The notes: generated by a model not told the origin, from the sequence alone. A DNA stretch of 64,000 bases from Litorivivens lipolytica (GCF_014191715.1 NZ_JACHWY010000001.1:1116001-1180000); one strand, 5' to 3'; numbered from the stretch's first letter, positions 46,101 through 56,441 are shown. Made by a program: numbers and translations.

Positions 46101-46389
46101 TCAGCGCTGTTTGACCGCCCATGGTAGGCAGCACCGCATCGGGGCGCTCTTTCTCAATAATCTTGGCAACCGTGGTCCACTGTACGGGCTCAATGTAGGT
46201 TGCATCGGCCATGGCCGGGTCGGTCATGATGGTGGCTGGGTTGGAGTTCACCAGAATGACGCGGAAGCCTTCTTCCTTCAGCGCCTTACAGGCCTGGGCA
46301 CCGGAGTAGTCAAACTCACAGGCCTGCCCGATCACAATGGGGCCGGCACCGAGGATAAGAATGGATTGTATGTCTGTGCGTTTTGGCAT
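43168..46389 (-). CDS. carB: Carbamoyl-phosphate synthase large subunit
   Basis: Makes carbamoyl phosphate from bicarbonate, ammonia and two ATP, feeding arginine and pyrimidine synthesis. The 1073-residue protein has two homologous ATP-grasp halves: [17 protein letters not shown] and [17 protein letters not shown] start each, with [11 protein letters not shown] and [13 protein letters not shown] in matching places, and [30 protein letters not shown] in the metal sites. The C-terminal 150 residues form the MGS-like allosteric domain. An 85-base gap with a GC hairpin follows carA. Confidence 0.98.
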   Translation of the reverse strand: MPKRTDIQSILILGAGPIVIGQACEFDYSGAQACKALKEEGFRVILVNSNPATIMTDPAMADATYIEPVQWTTVAKIIEKERPDAVLPTMGGQTALNCALDLEREGVLEKYGVELIGATAEAIDKAEDRQLFDQAMKRIGLETPRAALAHSMEEALQVLDSIGFPAIIRPSFTMGGSGGGIAYNREEFVEICERGLDLSPTNELLIDESLIGWKEYEMEVVRDKNDNCIIVCAIENFDPMGVHTGDSITVAPAQTLTDKEYQIMRNASCAVLREIGVETGGSNVQFGIDPKTGRMVIIEMNPRVSRSSALASKATGFPIAKVAAKLAVGYTLDELQNDITGGATPASFEPAIDYVVTKIPRFTFEKFGEAQPRLHTQMKSVGEVMAIGRSFQESVQKALRGLEVGSSGFEHKIDTDRSDARETLVGELTNPGPERIWYVGDAFRMGMSVDEVYDYSGIDPWFLVQIEDIIKTENSLKTVKLEEIDAAHMFQLKRKGFSDQRLAVLLGVGKTAVREHRHALNVRPVFKRVDTCAAEFATSTAYMYSTYEEECEANPSDKDKILVIGGGPNRIGQGIEFDYCCVHAALAMREDGYETIMVNCNPETVSTDYDTSDRLYFEPVTLEDVLEIVDKEKPKGVIVQFGGQTPLKLARALEAAGVPIIGTTPDAIDRAEDRERFQQMINKLGLLQPPNAIVRSVEEAMKVAEQIGYPLVVRPSYVLGGRAMEIVYKEDELERYMVQAVHVSEDSPVLLDHFLNAAVEVDIDAVSDGKDVVIGAIMQHIEQAGVHSGDSACSLPPYSLPADVQNEMREQVKAMAVELGVKGLMNVQLAWQDGKIYVIEVNPRASRTVPFVSKCIGVSLAKVAARCMAGTTLAEQQFTEEVVPSYFSVKEAVFPFNKFPGVDPILGPEMKSTGEVMGLGESFAEAFSKAQRGAGEKPPKPGLAFISVRNPDKPGAIEVARKLVSFGFTLCATRGTHQVLTEAGLECKRVNKVKEGRPHIVDMVKNGEIKLIINTTEGKQAIADSSTIRRSALAGKIPYTTTLAGAEAICMAIEFGEEKVVRRLQDVHRGILQ

Positions 46390-46430
46390 GGCGTTATCGT
46401 AACCGTCCGAATCCAGTGTTCTTGAGTTCT

Positions 46431-46452
46431 GGGGCGGCCCGCAGGCTGCCCC
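46431..46452 (-). other. Intercistronic hairpin between carA and carB
   Basis: GGGGCGGCC and GGCTGCCCC pair over nine positions with one G-U, around a 4-base loop. No U-run follows, so it is more likely an mRNA-stability or processing structure than a terminator. Confidence 0.35.
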
Positions 46453-46474
46453 GTGCAGTGATGCGTGCGGGCGA

Positions 46475-47611
46475 TTACTCGCCCTTGTGGGCCTGCATCA
46501 GCTCGATAAAGTGATCAAACAGCGGCGCAATATCGTGCGGGCCGGGGCTCGCTTCCGGGTGCCCCTGAAAGCTGAAGGCCGGCTTGTCGGTGCGGTGCAC
46601 GCCTTGCAGGCTGCCATCAAACAGCGATTTGTGGGTCGCTTTTAGGTTAGCTGGCAGCGTGTCTTCATCTACCGCGAAACCGTGGTTCTGGCTGGTGATA
46701 TGTACCACGCCCGTGCTCAGGTCCTGCACCGGGTGGTTGGCACCGTGGTGACCAAACTTCATTTTCATAGTCTTGGCGCCAGAGGCCAACGACAACAGCT
46801 GGTGGCCGAGACAGATGCCGAATACCGGGATGCCGGTATCGACGATCTCGCGGATCGCTTCAATCGCGTAGTCACAGGGTTCCGGATCGCCAGGACCATT
46901 GGAAAGGAAGACACCGCCGGGCTTCATCGCCAACACGTCGGCCGCCGGGGTTTTGGCCGGCACCACCGTCAGGCGACAACCGCGATCGGTCAGCATGCGC
47001 AGAATGTTGCGCTTCACACCAAAGTCGTAGGCCACAACGTTGTAGGGCAGCTCGCTTTCGTCGCGGGTCGGGTGTCCGTTACCCAGCTCCCAGGAGCCTT
47101 CACGCCAGGCGTAGCTGCTCTGAGTGGTGACTTCTTGCGCCAGATCCATACCTTTGAGCCCGGCAAAGCCTTTTGCCAACTCAAGGGCCTTAGTTTCGTC
47201 AATCTCGCCCGCCATCAGGCAACCGTTCTGAGCGCCCTTGTCGCGCAGAATACGGGTTAAACGACGGGTATCGATATCGGCTATGCCGCAGATATTTCTG
47301 GCCTTGAGGTAGTCCGACAGACTCTGCTGGCTGCGGAAATTGCTCGCCAACATCGGTAGATCGCGAATGATCAGACCGGAAGCCCAGATTTCTGCGGCCT
47401 CTTCGTCTTCCTCATTGACCCCGGTATTCCCGATGTGCGGGTAAGTCAGGGTAACCAGTTGCTTCGCATAGGAGGGGTCGGTCAGGATCTCCTGATAACC
47501 GGTCATGGCAGTGTTGAACACCACCTCGCCGACGGAGTGGCCTTCGGCCCCTATTGCGATACCCCTGAATATGCTGCCATCGGCGAGGGCGAGTATAGCT
47601 GGAACCGTCAA
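46475..47611 (-). CDS. carA: Carbamoyl-phosphate synthase small (glutaminase) subunit
   Basis: Hydrolyses glutamine and passes ammonia to CarB. The 378-residue protein begins at TTG ([17 protein letters not shown]), preceded at five bases by a strong AAGGAGG. The class I glutaminase domain carries [12 protein letters not shown] (nucleophile Cys) and the His-Glu pair in [11 protein letters not shown]. The leader carries a promoter-like pair, an intrinsic-terminator-like hairpin and a small arginine-rich reading frame that ends on the carA start codon (TTGA). Confidence 0.98.
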   Translation of the reverse strand: MTVPAILALADGSIFRGIAIGAEGHSVGEVVFNTAMTGYQEILTDPSYAKQLVTLTYPHIGNTGVNEEDEEAAEIWASGLIIRDLPMLASNFRSQQSLSDYLKARNICGIADIDTRRLTRILRDKGAQNGCLMAGEIDETKALELAKGFAGLKGMDLAQEVTTQSSYAWREGSWELGNGHPTRDESELPYNVVAYDFGVKRNILRMLTDRGCRLTVVPAKTPAADVLAMKPGGVFLSNGPGDPEPCDYAIEAIREIVDTGIPVFGICLGHQLLSLASGAKTMKMKFGHHGANHPVQDLSTGVVHITSQNHGFAVDEDTLPANLKATHKSLFDGSLQGVHRTDKPAFSFQGHPEASPGPHDIAPLFDHFIELMQAHKGE

Positions 47612-47718
47612 GCAAACCTCCTTGGGTAACAGACTGCCGTGTTACAAAGCCCCCTGAAAGGGCCAGAACACGGACGGATAAAGTGGGCGCGCGCAAAAAA
47701 GCGAGATGAGGGCCCCAT
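47608..47718 (-). CDS. Possible 36-residue leader peptide of carA
   Basis: An ATG inside the 5' arm of the carA leader hairpin opens a 36-codon frame with six Arg codons, ending in TGA that overlaps the carA TTG (TTGA). The upstream GCGAG is a poor ribosome binding site. It could couple ribosome movement to the hairpin or to carA translation, or be fortuitous in GC-rich sequence. Confidence 0.2.
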   Translation of the reverse strand: MGPSSRFFARAHFIRPCSGPFRGLCNTAVCYPRRFA

Positions 47719-47726
47719 CTCGCTTT
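47692..47726 (-). terminator. Intrinsic terminator or attenuator before carA
   Basis: An 11-bp perfect stem (AAAGCGAGATG / CATCTCGCTTT) with a 7-base loop is followed on the minus strand by six T residues. It can end the GGDEF transcript. Because a good promoter lies upstream of it, it may instead attenuate carA. Confidence 0.8.
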
Positions 47727-47780
47727 CGGTATACCGTAATCGGCTCACCGGCTTCACCGGCCACAGGATTCTGGCGCGCG

Positions 47781-47810
47781 ATTTTACGCGAACTTACCTA
47801 AATTTGTCCA
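47781..47810 (-). promoter_or_regulatory. Candidate sigma-70 promoter of carAB-greA
   Basis: On the minus strand TGGACA (47810-47805) and TAAAAT (47786-47781) are 18 bases apart, each matching at five of six positions. The transcript would have a leader of about 160 bases including the hairpin at 47692-47726. Confidence 0.55.
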
Positions 47811-47830
47811 CCCAAGTCGCGAAAAAGCTT

Positions 47831-48787
47831 TCAGGCAACTTCAACTTGCCGTCCTTCATTTTCCAGTGAACGCGATACTGCTTGCGCCAGCCGGGTGGGA
47901 ATTGCCTCAAGGACGTTAGGATCAACGTCAGTTGAAGCCAGTCCAGCCGCAATTTTCAGCGGCCCCACTCCTACCGGCAAGGTGTATTCCCCACTCCCCA
48001 GCAAACGATGAATGTCTTCTACAACCGTGGCGGCACTGCGAGCCGGTGTCTCAGGCAGCATAAGCACGAAGGTATGGTCGTCATAGCGAGCCACGTAGTC
48101 AGTAATGCGCACAGACTGACGGATAGTCTGACCAATATTCCGCATGATCATATTCGCCTGATTGGCTCCCATGCGGGAATTCAGCAATTCCAGCTGAGAC
48201 ACTTGAAACAGGGCAATTGCCAGTGGATTGCCGTTTCTTTTTATCCGCAACAGCTCTTGATCCAACTCGGCATCAAAGGCGGCCCGATTCGGCAAATCCG
48301 TCGCTTCATCGACCCCCTGCAATGTCGCACAGTGCTCCCTAAGGGCCTCTAATTCACGCTCCCTGTCCGCAAGCCGCAACTCCAGAGTCTCAACCTGCCT
48401 AGCCGCCTGCTGTCCAGCGGTCTGCGCTTCCGCCAATTCTCGAGACTGCCGCTCGACAAGCTCAGCCACAGCATTCGCCAGCGCGCCCAGCACACCGCTG
48501 CTCCCCTGATGTGGCAATGAGACATCGGCGCGACCCGGATGGACTCGGCCAACACCCTCAGCGATATCTTTGATCGGCTTGACCAGCGCGGCATAGAGCG
48601 CCGCAGCGACCAAAACCACGATGAGGCATAAGGCAACTAAGAGAACAGGAAGAGAAAGTTGTGCATCGCCAGCAGCATGCAGCACAGCCGGGATGCCGCC
48701 CGCCGAATTCGAAGCAAGCGTACGCCCCGCTAATTCAAGGCCGAGCAGCACAGCACCAAACAGTGCCACCAGTATTTTCCAAGCCAT
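47831..48787 (-). CDS. Membrane protein with degenerate GGDEF domain
   Basis: A 318-residue protein: an N-terminal helix (KILVALFGAVLLGLELAG), a second helix (LPVLLVALCLIVVLVAAALYAAL), a HAMP-like stretch, a coiled coil (about 95-160, rich in Glu, Gln, Arg), and a GGDEF-fold domain (about 165-310) starting DEATDLPNRAAFDAELD. The active-site motif is RYDDHTF, not RYGGDEF, so diguanylate cyclase activity is unlikely; it may be a sensor or regulator. GGGAGGG is seven bases before the ATG. Nothing in it suggests a link with carAB apart from position. Confidence 0.82.
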   Translation of the reverse strand: MAWKILVALFGAVLLGLELAGRTLASNSAGGIPAVLHAAGDAQLSLPVLLVALCLIVVLVAAALYAALVKPIKDIAEGVGRVHPGRADVSLPHQGSSGVLGALANAVAELVERQSRELAEAQTAGQQAARQVETLELRLADRERELEALREHCATLQGVDEATDLPNRAAFDAELDQELLRIKRNGNPLAIALFQVSQLELLNSRMGANQANMIMRNIGQTIRQSVRITDYVARYDDHTFVLMLPETPARSAATVVEDIHRLLGSGEYTLPVGVGPLKIAAGLASTDVDPNVLEAIPTRLAQAVSRSLENEGRQVEVA

Positions 48788-48850
48788 CGCAAAGCCCTCC
48801 CTGCCAGATGGTTGAGAATCAACGTTCAGCGGCGTATGCGGAGAAAAAGC

Positions 48851-49276
48851 TCAGCGCAGACAGTCGAAATAGCCAGCAGGTTCGGATAGCGGCTTGCCCG
48901 TTGTCTGATCCAACAGGATATGGGCGGTTTTCGCCACAGCGATACCGCGCCCGCTCGCCTTGTCCGTCAGCCGGTAAACGAAATCGTATCCACACCGATG
49001 AAAGTCCACCGCGGCGATTGAGGCAATAAGTATATCCCCGTAGTGGGCTTCCGACTGATAGACCACCGCGAGATCGGCATTAACCATCATGAGGCCCCGC
49101 TCCGGGTCATTTTCCAGCAACCCTTGCTGGCGAGTAAAGCGCGCCCGAACCTCATTCAAAACACTGACCACCGCATCATTACCCAAGTGACGGCCACTAT
49201 TAACCTGACTGATCAGTACAGGGAGCTCGGTGGTGTATTGAAAGGTTTCGGGCAGGGCGATTGAGACTCGTGACAC
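48851..49276 (-). CDS. Acyl-CoA thioesterase, 4HBT family
   Basis: A 141-residue hotdog thioesterase. It shows the helix RHLGNDAVVSVLNEVRARF, the strand MMVNADLAVVYQSEAHYGD, and the VAKTAHILLD strand. GTG start with AGGAAG seven bases upstream. The active-site Asp appears at NDAVV, in the place of the family Asp/His region. Substrate unknown. It lies between the Cfa-type methyltransferase and the GGDEF gene, all on the minus strand. Confidence 0.83.
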   Translation of the reverse strand: MSRVSIALPETFQYTTELPVLISQVNSGRHLGNDAVVSVLNEVRARFTRQQGLLENDPERGLMMVNADLAVVYQSEAHYGDILIASIAAVDFHRCGYDFVYRLTDKASGRGIAVAKTAHILLDQTTGKPLSEPAGYFDCLR

Positions 49277-49384
49277 GTAGGGACTTCCTGGCAGCTATCG
49301 GCGACGGCCGATCAGAGGCGCCTCATGATAGTGAGCACGCCCCGGGCGGGCAAGCGCAGCGAAATCTATTTGCCTTGGTGCTAT

Positions 49385-50419
49385 TTAACTTGGAGCCAAT
49401 AAATAGTGACCAACCCCCCACTCATTGCCACCATCAAACCCAAACATCTCAGCCACGGCCATGTAGAACATCCGCCAGCGCTGAAACCAGATCGCAGCAT
49501 CGGCACCGTAGCAAGCCTCCAGCACGGGCATTAGCTCCCGACGGCGACTATCAAGCTTTTCCAGCCATTGGTTAGCGGTTTTTTCATAGTGCTGCCCGCT
49601 CACCCACCAGTGTCGCTCAACCGTGAAATCCCGCTGAAAATGATAAAGCAAATGCTCCGAGGGCATGGTGCCGCCAGAAAAGAAGTAGCGAGTCATCCAG
49701 TCATCGCGACTCTTGTCTTCGAAGTGGTAGGCCAGCAGCTTGTGGATGAAAATATGCACAAACAGGCGACCATCGTCTTTCAACCAGGGCCGCAGTTTCT
49801 CCAACAGCGCGCCGTAGTTTTTCATATGTTCAAACATTTCGATCGACAGGGCGCGATCAAAAGGAGCTTCGTCGGCGGGCATTTCGAATTCGACAATACT
49901 ACCGGTATAGATGGTCAGATTATCAATACCACGCGCTTTCGCTTGATTGAGAATAAATTCGCGCTGCCCGTGGGAGTTGGACAAACCGACAATCTCCGCG
50001 TTGGGATAGCGCTGAGCCAGCCAAAGCGACAAGGAACCCCAGCCGCAGCCCAAATCGAGAATGCGCATGCCGTCCTGAAGTTTTGCCCGCTCAGCATATA
50101 ACTCCAGCATCAAGCGCTCTGCCTCATCCAAACTTTCATCGCCGCGCGGATAAAGACAACAGGAATATTTGAGATGGGAACCGAGATGGCCGTGAAAGAA
50201 CTCTGCCGGCACTTCATAGTGCTGCTCATTGGCATCGTCGGTATTGATCGCGATGGGGCTGTTGCGCAGCTCATCGATGAAGTGATTGAAGCGCTCACTG
50301 CGCGCTTCGCCGTCGCCGTTGGCTTCGTCAACCAATCGCTGAGCAATCAAGCGGCGCATGCCAGCACGCGCCAACGCGTCGGGAATAAAGCCCCGCTCGC
50401 AAAGATCGATAATATCCAA
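49385..50419 (-). CDS. Cyclopropane-fatty-acid synthase family SAM-dependent methyltransferase
   Basis: A 344-residue Cfa-superfamily enzyme. The N-terminal EQHYEVPAEFFHGHLGSHLKYSCCLYP matches the Cfa family lead-in. The SAM site is ILDLGCGWGSLSLWLA, followed by GLSNSHGQREFI, SIEMFEHMKNYG and a C-terminal helical part (FQRWRMFYMAVAEMFGF). It lacks the roughly 80-residue N-terminal domain of E. coli Cfa, so it may be a short Cfa variant or a coclaurine N-methyltransferase-like enzyme. The TTG start lies in a hairpin stem with the GGAGG in its loop. It follows dapB after 32 bases. Confidence 0.85.
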   Translation of the reverse strand: MDIIDLCERGFIPDALARAGMRRLIAQRLVDEANGDGEARSERFNHFIDELRNSPIAINTDDANEQHYEVPAEFFHGHLGSHLKYSCCLYPRGDESLDEAERLMLELYAERAKLQDGMRILDLGCGWGSLSLWLAQRYPNAEIVGLSNSHGQREFILNQAKARGIDNLTIYTGSIVEFEMPADEAPFDRALSIEMFEHMKNYGALLEKLRPWLKDDGRLFVHIFIHKLLAYHFEDKSRDDWMTRYFFSGGTMPSEHLLYHFQRDFTVERHWWVSGQHYEKTANQWLEKLDSRRRELMPVLEACYGADAAIWFQRWRMFYMAVAEMFGFDGGNEWGVGHYLLAPS

Positions 50420-50441
50420 CCGCCCCTCCCTGAGGCGGTTG
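50417..50441 (-). promoter_or_regulatory. Hairpin at the translation start of the Cfa-type gene
   Basis: CAACCGCC and GGCGGTTG form a perfect 8-bp stem around a 9-base loop. On the minus strand the loop presents the GGGAGG ribosome binding site, while the TTG start codon is paired in the 3' arm. It may control initiation. Confidence 0.4.
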
Positions 50442-50451
50442 TTGATACCGC

Positions 50452-51276
<825 letters not shown>

Positions 51277-51284
51277 TCAGGTTG

Positions 51285-52424
51285 TCAGATTTTCAGATCG
51301 TCAAAGAAATCTTTAACGCCGTCAAACCAGCTTTTGCGGCGGGGGGAATGGGAATCCCCTTCCAGCGAACGCTGAAACTCTTCCAGCAACTCTTTCTGTT
51401 TCTTGTTGAGGTTGACCGGAGTTTCCACCACCACACGGCACAACAAGTCGCCGACCGCGCCACCGCGAACGGGTTTGATGCCCTTGCCACGCAGACGGAA
51501 CAGTTTGCCGGTTTGCGTCTCAGCAGGGATCTTGAGTTTTACGCGCCCATCCAGGGTCGGTACTTCCAGCTCACCACCCAAGGCCGCATCGGCAATGGAA
51601 ATAGGCACTTCGCAATACAGATGCTTGCCATCGCGCTCGAAAATCGGGTGCGCCTTAACAGCCATCTGCACGTAAAGGTCGCCCGCCGGACCGCCATCAG
51701 CACCGGCTTCACCTTCACCGGCCAGACGAATGCGGTCACCGGTATCGACACCGGGCGGCACTTTAACCGACAGGGTTTTGGTTTCTTCGACCCGACCCTG
51801 ACCATGACAGCTGCTACAGGGATCTGAAATGGTCTTGCCCTTGCCATGACAGGCCGGGCAGGTCTGCTGCACCGAGAAAAAGCCCTGTTGCATGCGCACC
51901 TGACCCACACCACCACAGGTGGCACAGGTCACTGGCTTGCTGCCAGGCTTGGCACCGGAACCGTCACAGGGCTCACAGGCGACTAGCGTCGGAATCTTGA
52001 TCTTGGCAGTGGTGCCGCGAACAGCCTGCTCCAAATCGATTTCCAGGGTGTAGCGCAGATCTGAGCCGCGCTGCGGGCCACCCCGGCCGCGGCCACCGCC
52101 ACCACCACCAAAGATATCGCCGAACACGTCACCGAAGATATCGCTGAAGCTGCCGCCGCCGAAACCACCACCGGCACCGCCACCCATGCCGCCCATACCA
52201 TCAACACCCTGATGGCCAAAGCGGTCGTAGGCGCTGCGCTTCTCTTCATCAGACAGCACTTCGTAGGCTTCACTGGCTTCCTGAAAACGCGCCTTGGCCG
52301 TTTCATCATCCGGGTTTCTATCCGGGTGAAACTTCATGGCCAGACGTCGATAGGCCTTCTTGATTTCCTGATCCGAAGCGCCCTTTTCGACACCCAATAC
52401 TTCGTAATAATCGCGTTTTGACAT
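51285..52424 (-). CDS. dnaJ: Chaperone protein DnaJ
   Basis: Co-chaperone that stimulates DnaK ATPase and delivers substrates. The 379-residue protein has the J domain with HPD (FHPDRNPDD), a Gly-rich region (about 75-115), the four zinc-binding repeats [24 protein letters not shown] and CSSCHGQG, and the C-terminal substrate domain. It follows dnaK after 107 bases that contain a hairpin. Confidence 0.98.
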   Translation of the reverse strand: MSKRDYYEVLGVEKGASDQEIKKAYRRLAMKFHPDRNPDDETAKARFQEASEAYEVLSDEEKRSAYDRFGHQGVDGMGGMGGGAGGGFGGGSFSDIFGDVFGDIFGGGGGGRGRGGPQRGSDLRYTLEIDLEQAVRGTTAKIKIPTLVACEPCDGSGAKPGSKPVTCATCGGVGQVRMQQGFFSVQQTCPACHGKGKTISDPCSSCHGQGRVEETKTLSVKVPPGVDTGDRIRLAGEGEAGADGGPAGDLYVQMAVKAHPIFERDGKHLYCEVPISIADAALGGELEVPTLDGRVKLKIPAETQTGKLFRLRGKGIKPVRGGAVGDLLCRVVVETPVNLNKKQKELLEEFQRSLEGDSHSPRRKSWFDGVKDFFDDLKI

Positions 52425-52451
52425 GTTGTTGTCCGTACCACCAGCTTAAGC

Positions 52452-52479
52452 CAAAACGCCGGACACTAAGGCCCGGCGT
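52452..52479 (-). terminator. Intercistronic hairpin between dnaK and dnaJ
   Basis: ACGCCGG / CCGGCGT, a 7-bp stem with a 10-base loop, is followed on the minus strand by TTTGG. It may attenuate read-through so that less DnaJ than DnaK is made. Confidence 0.5.
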
Positions 52480-52531
52480 CTTCCGTCATGCATCAGGCCC
52501 CGTCATACGGAGCCCGACGTTAGACGCTCTA

Positions 52532-54454
52532 TTACTTCTTGTCGTCGTCCTTAACTTCTTCAAACTCTGCATCCACGACGTCGTCGGCACTGGAGGCATC
52601 GCCATCGGGCTGTTCCCCGCCCTCAGCTTGAGCCGCCTGCTCGGCGTACATCTTCTGGGCCAGAGAGTTGGAGGCCTCACCCAGTTTTTGGGCAGCGGCG
52701 TCGATGGCTTCCTTGTCATCGCCTTTCACCGCTTCGTCCACTTCGGCCAGCGCGGCTTCAATGGCGGCCTTCTCTTCGTCGCTCGCCTTGTCGCCGGCAT
52801 CTGCCAGCGTCTTGCGAGTGGCGTGGGCCAAACCTTCGGCCATATTGCGTGCGGTTACCAGCTCTTCGAACTTTTTGTCTTCGTCGGCGTGGGCTTCCGC
52901 TTCCTGCACCATCTTGTCGATGTCTTCATCGCTCAAGCCGCCAGAGGCCTTGATCACGATGGACTGCTCCTTGCCGGTCGCCTTGTCTTTGGCAGACACG
53001 TGCAGGATACCGTTGGCATCGATATCGAAGGTCACTTCAATCTGAGGCATACCGCGCTGTGCCGGCGGAATGTCGGTCAGATCGAAACGGCCCAGAGACT
53101 TGTTCTGGGCAGCTTGCTTACGCTCACCCTGCACCACGTGAATGGTTACCGCGGTCTGGTTGTCTTCAGCCGTTGAGAAGATCTGCGACTTCTTGGTCGG
53201 AATCGTGGTGTTCTTCTCGATCAGCGGCGTCGCAACACCGCCCATGGTTTCGATACCCAGGGTCAGCGGAGTAACGTCCAGCAGCAGTACGTCTTTTACG
53301 TCACCGGCCAGAACCGCGCCCTGAATCGCAGCACCCATGGCCACCGCTTCGTCGGGGTTCACGTCCTTGCGCGCTTCCTTGCCGAAGAACTCGGCCACTT
53401 TCTTCTGAACCATTGGCATACGGGTCTGACCGCCGACCAGAATCACGTCGCCAATTTCAGAAGCCGACAGACCGGCATCTTTCAAAGCCACTTTCATGGG
53501 CTCCAGTGAACGCTCGACCAGATCCTCTACCAGCGACTCCAGTTTGGCGCGAGTCAGTTTCACGACCAAGTGTTTCGGACCGGAAGCGTCTGCAGTGATA
53601 TAGGGCAGGTTCACTTCAGTCTGCTGGCTGGAAGACAGCTCGATCTTGGCTTTCTCTGCGGCCTCTTTCAGACGCTGCATCGCCAGCGGATCGCCTTTCA
53701 GGTCGATGCTGTTGTCTTTCTTGAACTCGCTCGCCAGATAATCGATCAGGCGCAGGTCGAAGTCCTCACCACCGAGGAAGGTGTCACCGTTGGTGGCCAG
53801 TACTTCAAACTGGTGCTCGCCATCGACTTCGGCGATCTCGATGATGGAGATATCGAAGGTACCACCACCCAGGTCGTAAACCGCGATGGTGCGATCACCT
53901 TCGAGGTTGTCCATACCGTAAGCCAGCGCAGCCGCCGTCGGCTCGTTGATGATGCGCTTGACGTCCAGACCGGCAATGCGGCCGGCATCTTTGGTCGCCT
54001 GACGCTGGGAGTCGTTAAAGTAAGCCGGTACGGTAATAACCGCTTCGGTCACTTCTTCACCGAGATAGTCTTCGGCGGTCTTCTTCATCTTTTTCAGAAC
54101 GTCGGCAGACACCTGCGGCGGTGCCATTTTCTCGCCACGGGCTTCAACCCAGGCGTCGCCATTGTCGGCTTTGACGATCTTGTAAGGCACCATCTTGATG
54201 TCTTTCTGAACAACATCGTCCTCAAAGCGGCGACCGATCAGGCGCTTAACCGCGTAGAGGGTGTTGTGAGGGTTGGTAACGGCCTGACGCTTGGCGCTCT
54301 GACCGACCAGCACCTCACCGTCTTCGGTGTAGGCAACGATAGAAGGCGTGGTACGCGCGCCTTCGGCGTTCTCAATGACTTTGACCTTGTCACCATCCCG
54401 GATGGCAACACAGGAGTTGGTGGTACCGAGGTCAATACCAATGATTTTACCCAT
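52532..54454 (-). CDS. dnaK: Chaperone protein DnaK (Hsp70)
   Basis: ATP-dependent Hsp70 chaperone of 640 residues. It begins [17 protein letters not shown], with the ATPase motifs [39 protein letters not shown] and VGGQTRMP. The linker VLLLDVTPL leads to the substrate-binding domain and the variable lid, ending in [13 protein letters not shown] precedes the ATG. A sigma-32 promoter candidate lies upstream, so dnaK can be induced apart from grpE. Confidence 0.99.
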   Translation of the reverse strand: MGKIIGIDLGTTNSCVAIRDGDKVKVIENAEGARTTPSIVAYTEDGEVLVGQSAKRQAVTNPHNTLYAVKRLIGRRFEDDVVQKDIKMVPYKIVKADNGDAWVEARGEKMAPPQVSADVLKKMKKTAEDYLGEEVTEAVITVPAYFNDSQRQATKDAGRIAGLDVKRIINEPTAAALAYGMDNLEGDRTIAVYDLGGGTFDISIIEIAEVDGEHQFEVLATNGDTFLGGEDFDLRLIDYLASEFKKDNSIDLKGDPLAMQRLKEAAEKAKIELSSSQQTEVNLPYITADASGPKHLVVKLTRAKLESLVEDLVERSLEPMKVALKDAGLSASEIGDVILVGGQTRMPMVQKKVAEFFGKEARKDVNPDEAVAMGAAIQGAVLAGDVKDVLLLDVTPLTLGIETMGGVATPLIEKNTTIPTKKSQIFSTAEDNQTAVTIHVVQGERKQAAQNKSLGRFDLTDIPPAQRGMPQIEVTFDIDANGILHVSAKDKATGKEQSIVIKASGGLSDEDIDKMVQEAEAHADEDKKFEELVTARNMAEGLAHATRKTLADAGDKASDEEKAAIEAALAEVDEAVKGDDKEAIDAAAQKLGEASNSLAQKMYAEQAAQAEGGEQPDGDASSADDVVDAEFEEVKDDDKK

Positions 54455-54510
54455 GTCTATCTCTCCACTTGGCCCGACTTGCGGGTCACTTACAATGCGT
54501 TCTGTTTTCT

Positions 54511-54538
54511 ATATTGGCCCGGTTGTGTTGATTTCAAG
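54511..54538 (-). promoter_or_regulatory. Candidate sigma-32 promoter of dnaK
   Basis: On the minus strand CTTGAAA (54538-54532) is followed after 14 bases by CCAATAT (54517-54511), a fair match to the heat-shock consensus CTTGAAA/CCCCATnT. It lies about 60 bases before the dnaK ATG. Confidence 0.55.
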
Positions 54539-54586
54539 GCCGGCACTTAAAAAATCAGTTACTTGGAAACTTTTACCTAGAAACAA

Positions 54587-55159
54587 TTACTTTGAAACGA
54601 CGACCATCGCCGCGCGCAGCAGGCGCTCGTTCAGGGTGTAACCCTTCTGCACCACCTGAATCACCGAATTCGGCTCGGCACCCGGCGCCTCAACCATGGA
54701 CATGGCCTCGTGCAACTGCGGGTCAAAGGGCTCGCCTTCGGGGTTAATGGCTTTGAGGTTGTGCTTTTCCAGCATGTCGGCAAAGCTGCGGTAGGTCAGC
54801 TCGACACCTTCCAGCACGGCCTTGACGGCGTCATCGGTGCTATCTTTAGGCGCCGACTCAAGCGCGCGCTCGAGGTTATCCACCACTGGCAGCAGGTCTT
54901 TGGCAAAGCGCTCAACCGCAAACTTGCGGGCATTGTCGGCGTCAATTTCCGCTCGACGACGAATATTCTGGGCTTCTGCGGCGGTACGCAGCGCCTGATC
55001 CTTGGTATCAGCCAGCTCCTGTTTCAGAGCCTCAATCTCGGCCTGCAGGGCATCGCTCGCACCCGCCTCAGCGGATTGGGTTTCTACCGCCTCGGGCTGG
55101 CTCTCGGCCTGCGCTGCTTCTGCGGCTTCCTGCTGGTCGTTCTGTTTTTCCTCAGCCAC
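54587..55159 (-). CDS. grpE: Nucleotide exchange factor GrpE
   Basis: Releases ADP from DnaK. The 190-residue protein has an acidic, Gln/Glu/Ala-rich N-terminus, a long coiled coil (about 35-90), ERFAKDLLPVVDNLERAL, and the C-terminal beta domain with VVQKGYTLNERLLRAAMVVVSK. Its promoter region holds an excellent sigma-32 match. It lies between hrcA and dnaK on the same strand. Confidence 0.97.
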   Translation of the reverse strand: MAEEKQNDQQEAAEAAQAESQPEAVETQSAEAGASDALQAEIEALKQELADTKDQALRTAAEAQNIRRRAEIDADNARKFAVERFAKDLLPVVDNLERALESAPKDSTDDAVKAVLEGVELTYRSFADMLEKHNLKAINPEGEPFDPQLHEAMSMVEAPGAEPNSVIQVVQKGYTLNERLLRAAMVVVSK

Positions 55160-55214
55160 GCTTTGCTACTCCATCGTTTTATCCGGCACGAGACCAACCC
55201 CGTGCAGCCAAACA

Positions 55215-55240
55215 ATGGGGCCACACCGGCCGAATTCAAG
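55215..55240 (-). promoter_or_regulatory. Sigma-32 promoter of grpE
   Basis: On the minus strand CTTGAA (55240-55235) and CCCCAT (55220-55215) are 14 bases apart, matching both conserved cores of the heat-shock promoter exactly. It lies about 60 bases before the grpE ATG. Confidence 0.75.
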
Positions 55241-55289
55241 GGCAGACCGGGAATTTTATTAAATAACCAGTAAAAACAGAGGCTTGGGG

Positions 55290-56339
55290 CTAACCTGAAC
55301 GCAGCGCCACACTGAGCATACGGGCGGTCACATCCACCATCGGAATGACCTTTTCATAGGCCATGCGAGTCGGACCAATCACCCCGAGCACGCCCAGGGG
55401 GCGACCGTCACCGAGCTGATAGGGTGCGGTAATCACGGAGAAATCGCCGAAGGCCTTGTAGCCGGATTCCTCGCCGATAAAGATCTGCACACCATCGGCC
55501 AGCAGACAGCGATCCACCAGATCCAAGATGTCTTTTTTGCGCTCAAAGGCACTGAACAGCTCGCGCATTTTGTCGAGGTTATCCGGGGTTGCCGCATCCA
55601 ACAGCTGCTTTTCGCCGGCCAGCACGTACTCCGAAGGCCTGTCATCGCCCTCCCCCACGTCCAGTGCCCGGGCCGCAAGATCGAGAGATGCCTCCATATA
55701 GCGGTCGATATCATCTTTATCCGAGCGCATTGCCGCCAGCAGGTTATCGCGAATCGTATCCAGATCCTTGCCCGCGAAATGGCGGTTGATATAGTTGGCC
55801 GCCTGTTTCAGCTCTGCTTCATCAAAAGGCCTATCTGTGCGAATAACGCGATTCTGCACCTCGCGCTGATTTACCACCAGAATCACAAGAATACGGTTAT
55901 CCGATAGCGGTAAAAACTCGACTTGCCGGAGGTTGAGGCGATGACGACTGGGCAAGGTCACCAGCCCGGCCTGACGGGTCAGCGATGACAGCAGTTGAGA
56001 CGCTGAGGCAATCAGCTCATCCGAGGGCTTCTCGGCATCAAGCTCGGATTTCAGATTTTTGAGAATTCGCCCTTCCAGCGGCGATACAGTAATCAGGGAA
56101 TCCACAAACAAGCGGTAGCCCTGCTGGGTCGGCACCCGCCCGGCAGAAGTGTGGGGAGAGGCCACGTAGCCGCGATCCTCAAGCTCGGCCATGATATTGC
56201 GCACGGTAGCCGCACTGACCGGCAAGCCGCTGTCCTGCAGCAGTGTCTGGGACCCTACCGGCTGACCTTCCCGGATATACCGCTCTACAAGCACTTTGAG
56301 CAGCGTTTGCGCGCGCTCATTCAAACCGTCTGCGACCAT
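55290..56339 (-). CDS. hrcA: Heat-inducible transcriptional repressor HrcA
   Basis: Repressor that binds CIRCE elements and needs GroE for activity. The N-terminal winged helix reads YIREGQPVGSQTL and SAATVRNIMAELEDRGYVASPHTSAGRVPTQQGYRLF; the GAF-like and dimerisation parts follow. ATG at 56339 gives 349 residues; a TTG five codons earlier is possible. No CIRCE sequence (TTAGCACTC-N9-GAGTGCTAA) was seen upstream of hrcA, grpE or dnaK here, so its targets are probably elsewhere, for example at groES. Confidence 0.95.
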   Translation of the reverse strand: MVADGLNERAQTLLKVLVERYIREGQPVGSQTLLQDSGLPVSAATVRNIMAELEDRGYVASPHTSAGRVPTQQGYRLFVDSLITVSPLEGRILKNLKSELDAEKPSDELIASASQLLSSLTRQAGLVTLPSRHRLNLRQVEFLPLSDNRILVILVVNQREVQNRVIRTDRPFDEAELKQAANYINRHFAGKDLDTIRDNLLAAMRSDKDDIDRYMEASLDLAARALDVGEGDDRPSEYVLAGEKQLLDAATPDNLDKMRELFSAFERKKDILDLVDRCLLADGVQIFIGEESGYKAFGDFSVITAPYQLGDGRPLGVLGVIGPTRMAYEKVIPMVDVTARMLSVALRSG

Positions 56340-56441
56340 TATTGTTGTTACCAATACAACTACCCCGCGAGCATTCTAGCCAGCCCCCGAATATTTTTAC
56401 ACCACCGCGTGAACAGGGGCTTGCCGGCCGCCAGCCCTATA

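Noticed and set aside
53570-54550. A 326-codon plus-strand open frame opposite dnaK
   Set aside because: Long antisense frames in dnaK are a well-known effect of its codon use; no independent support was seen.
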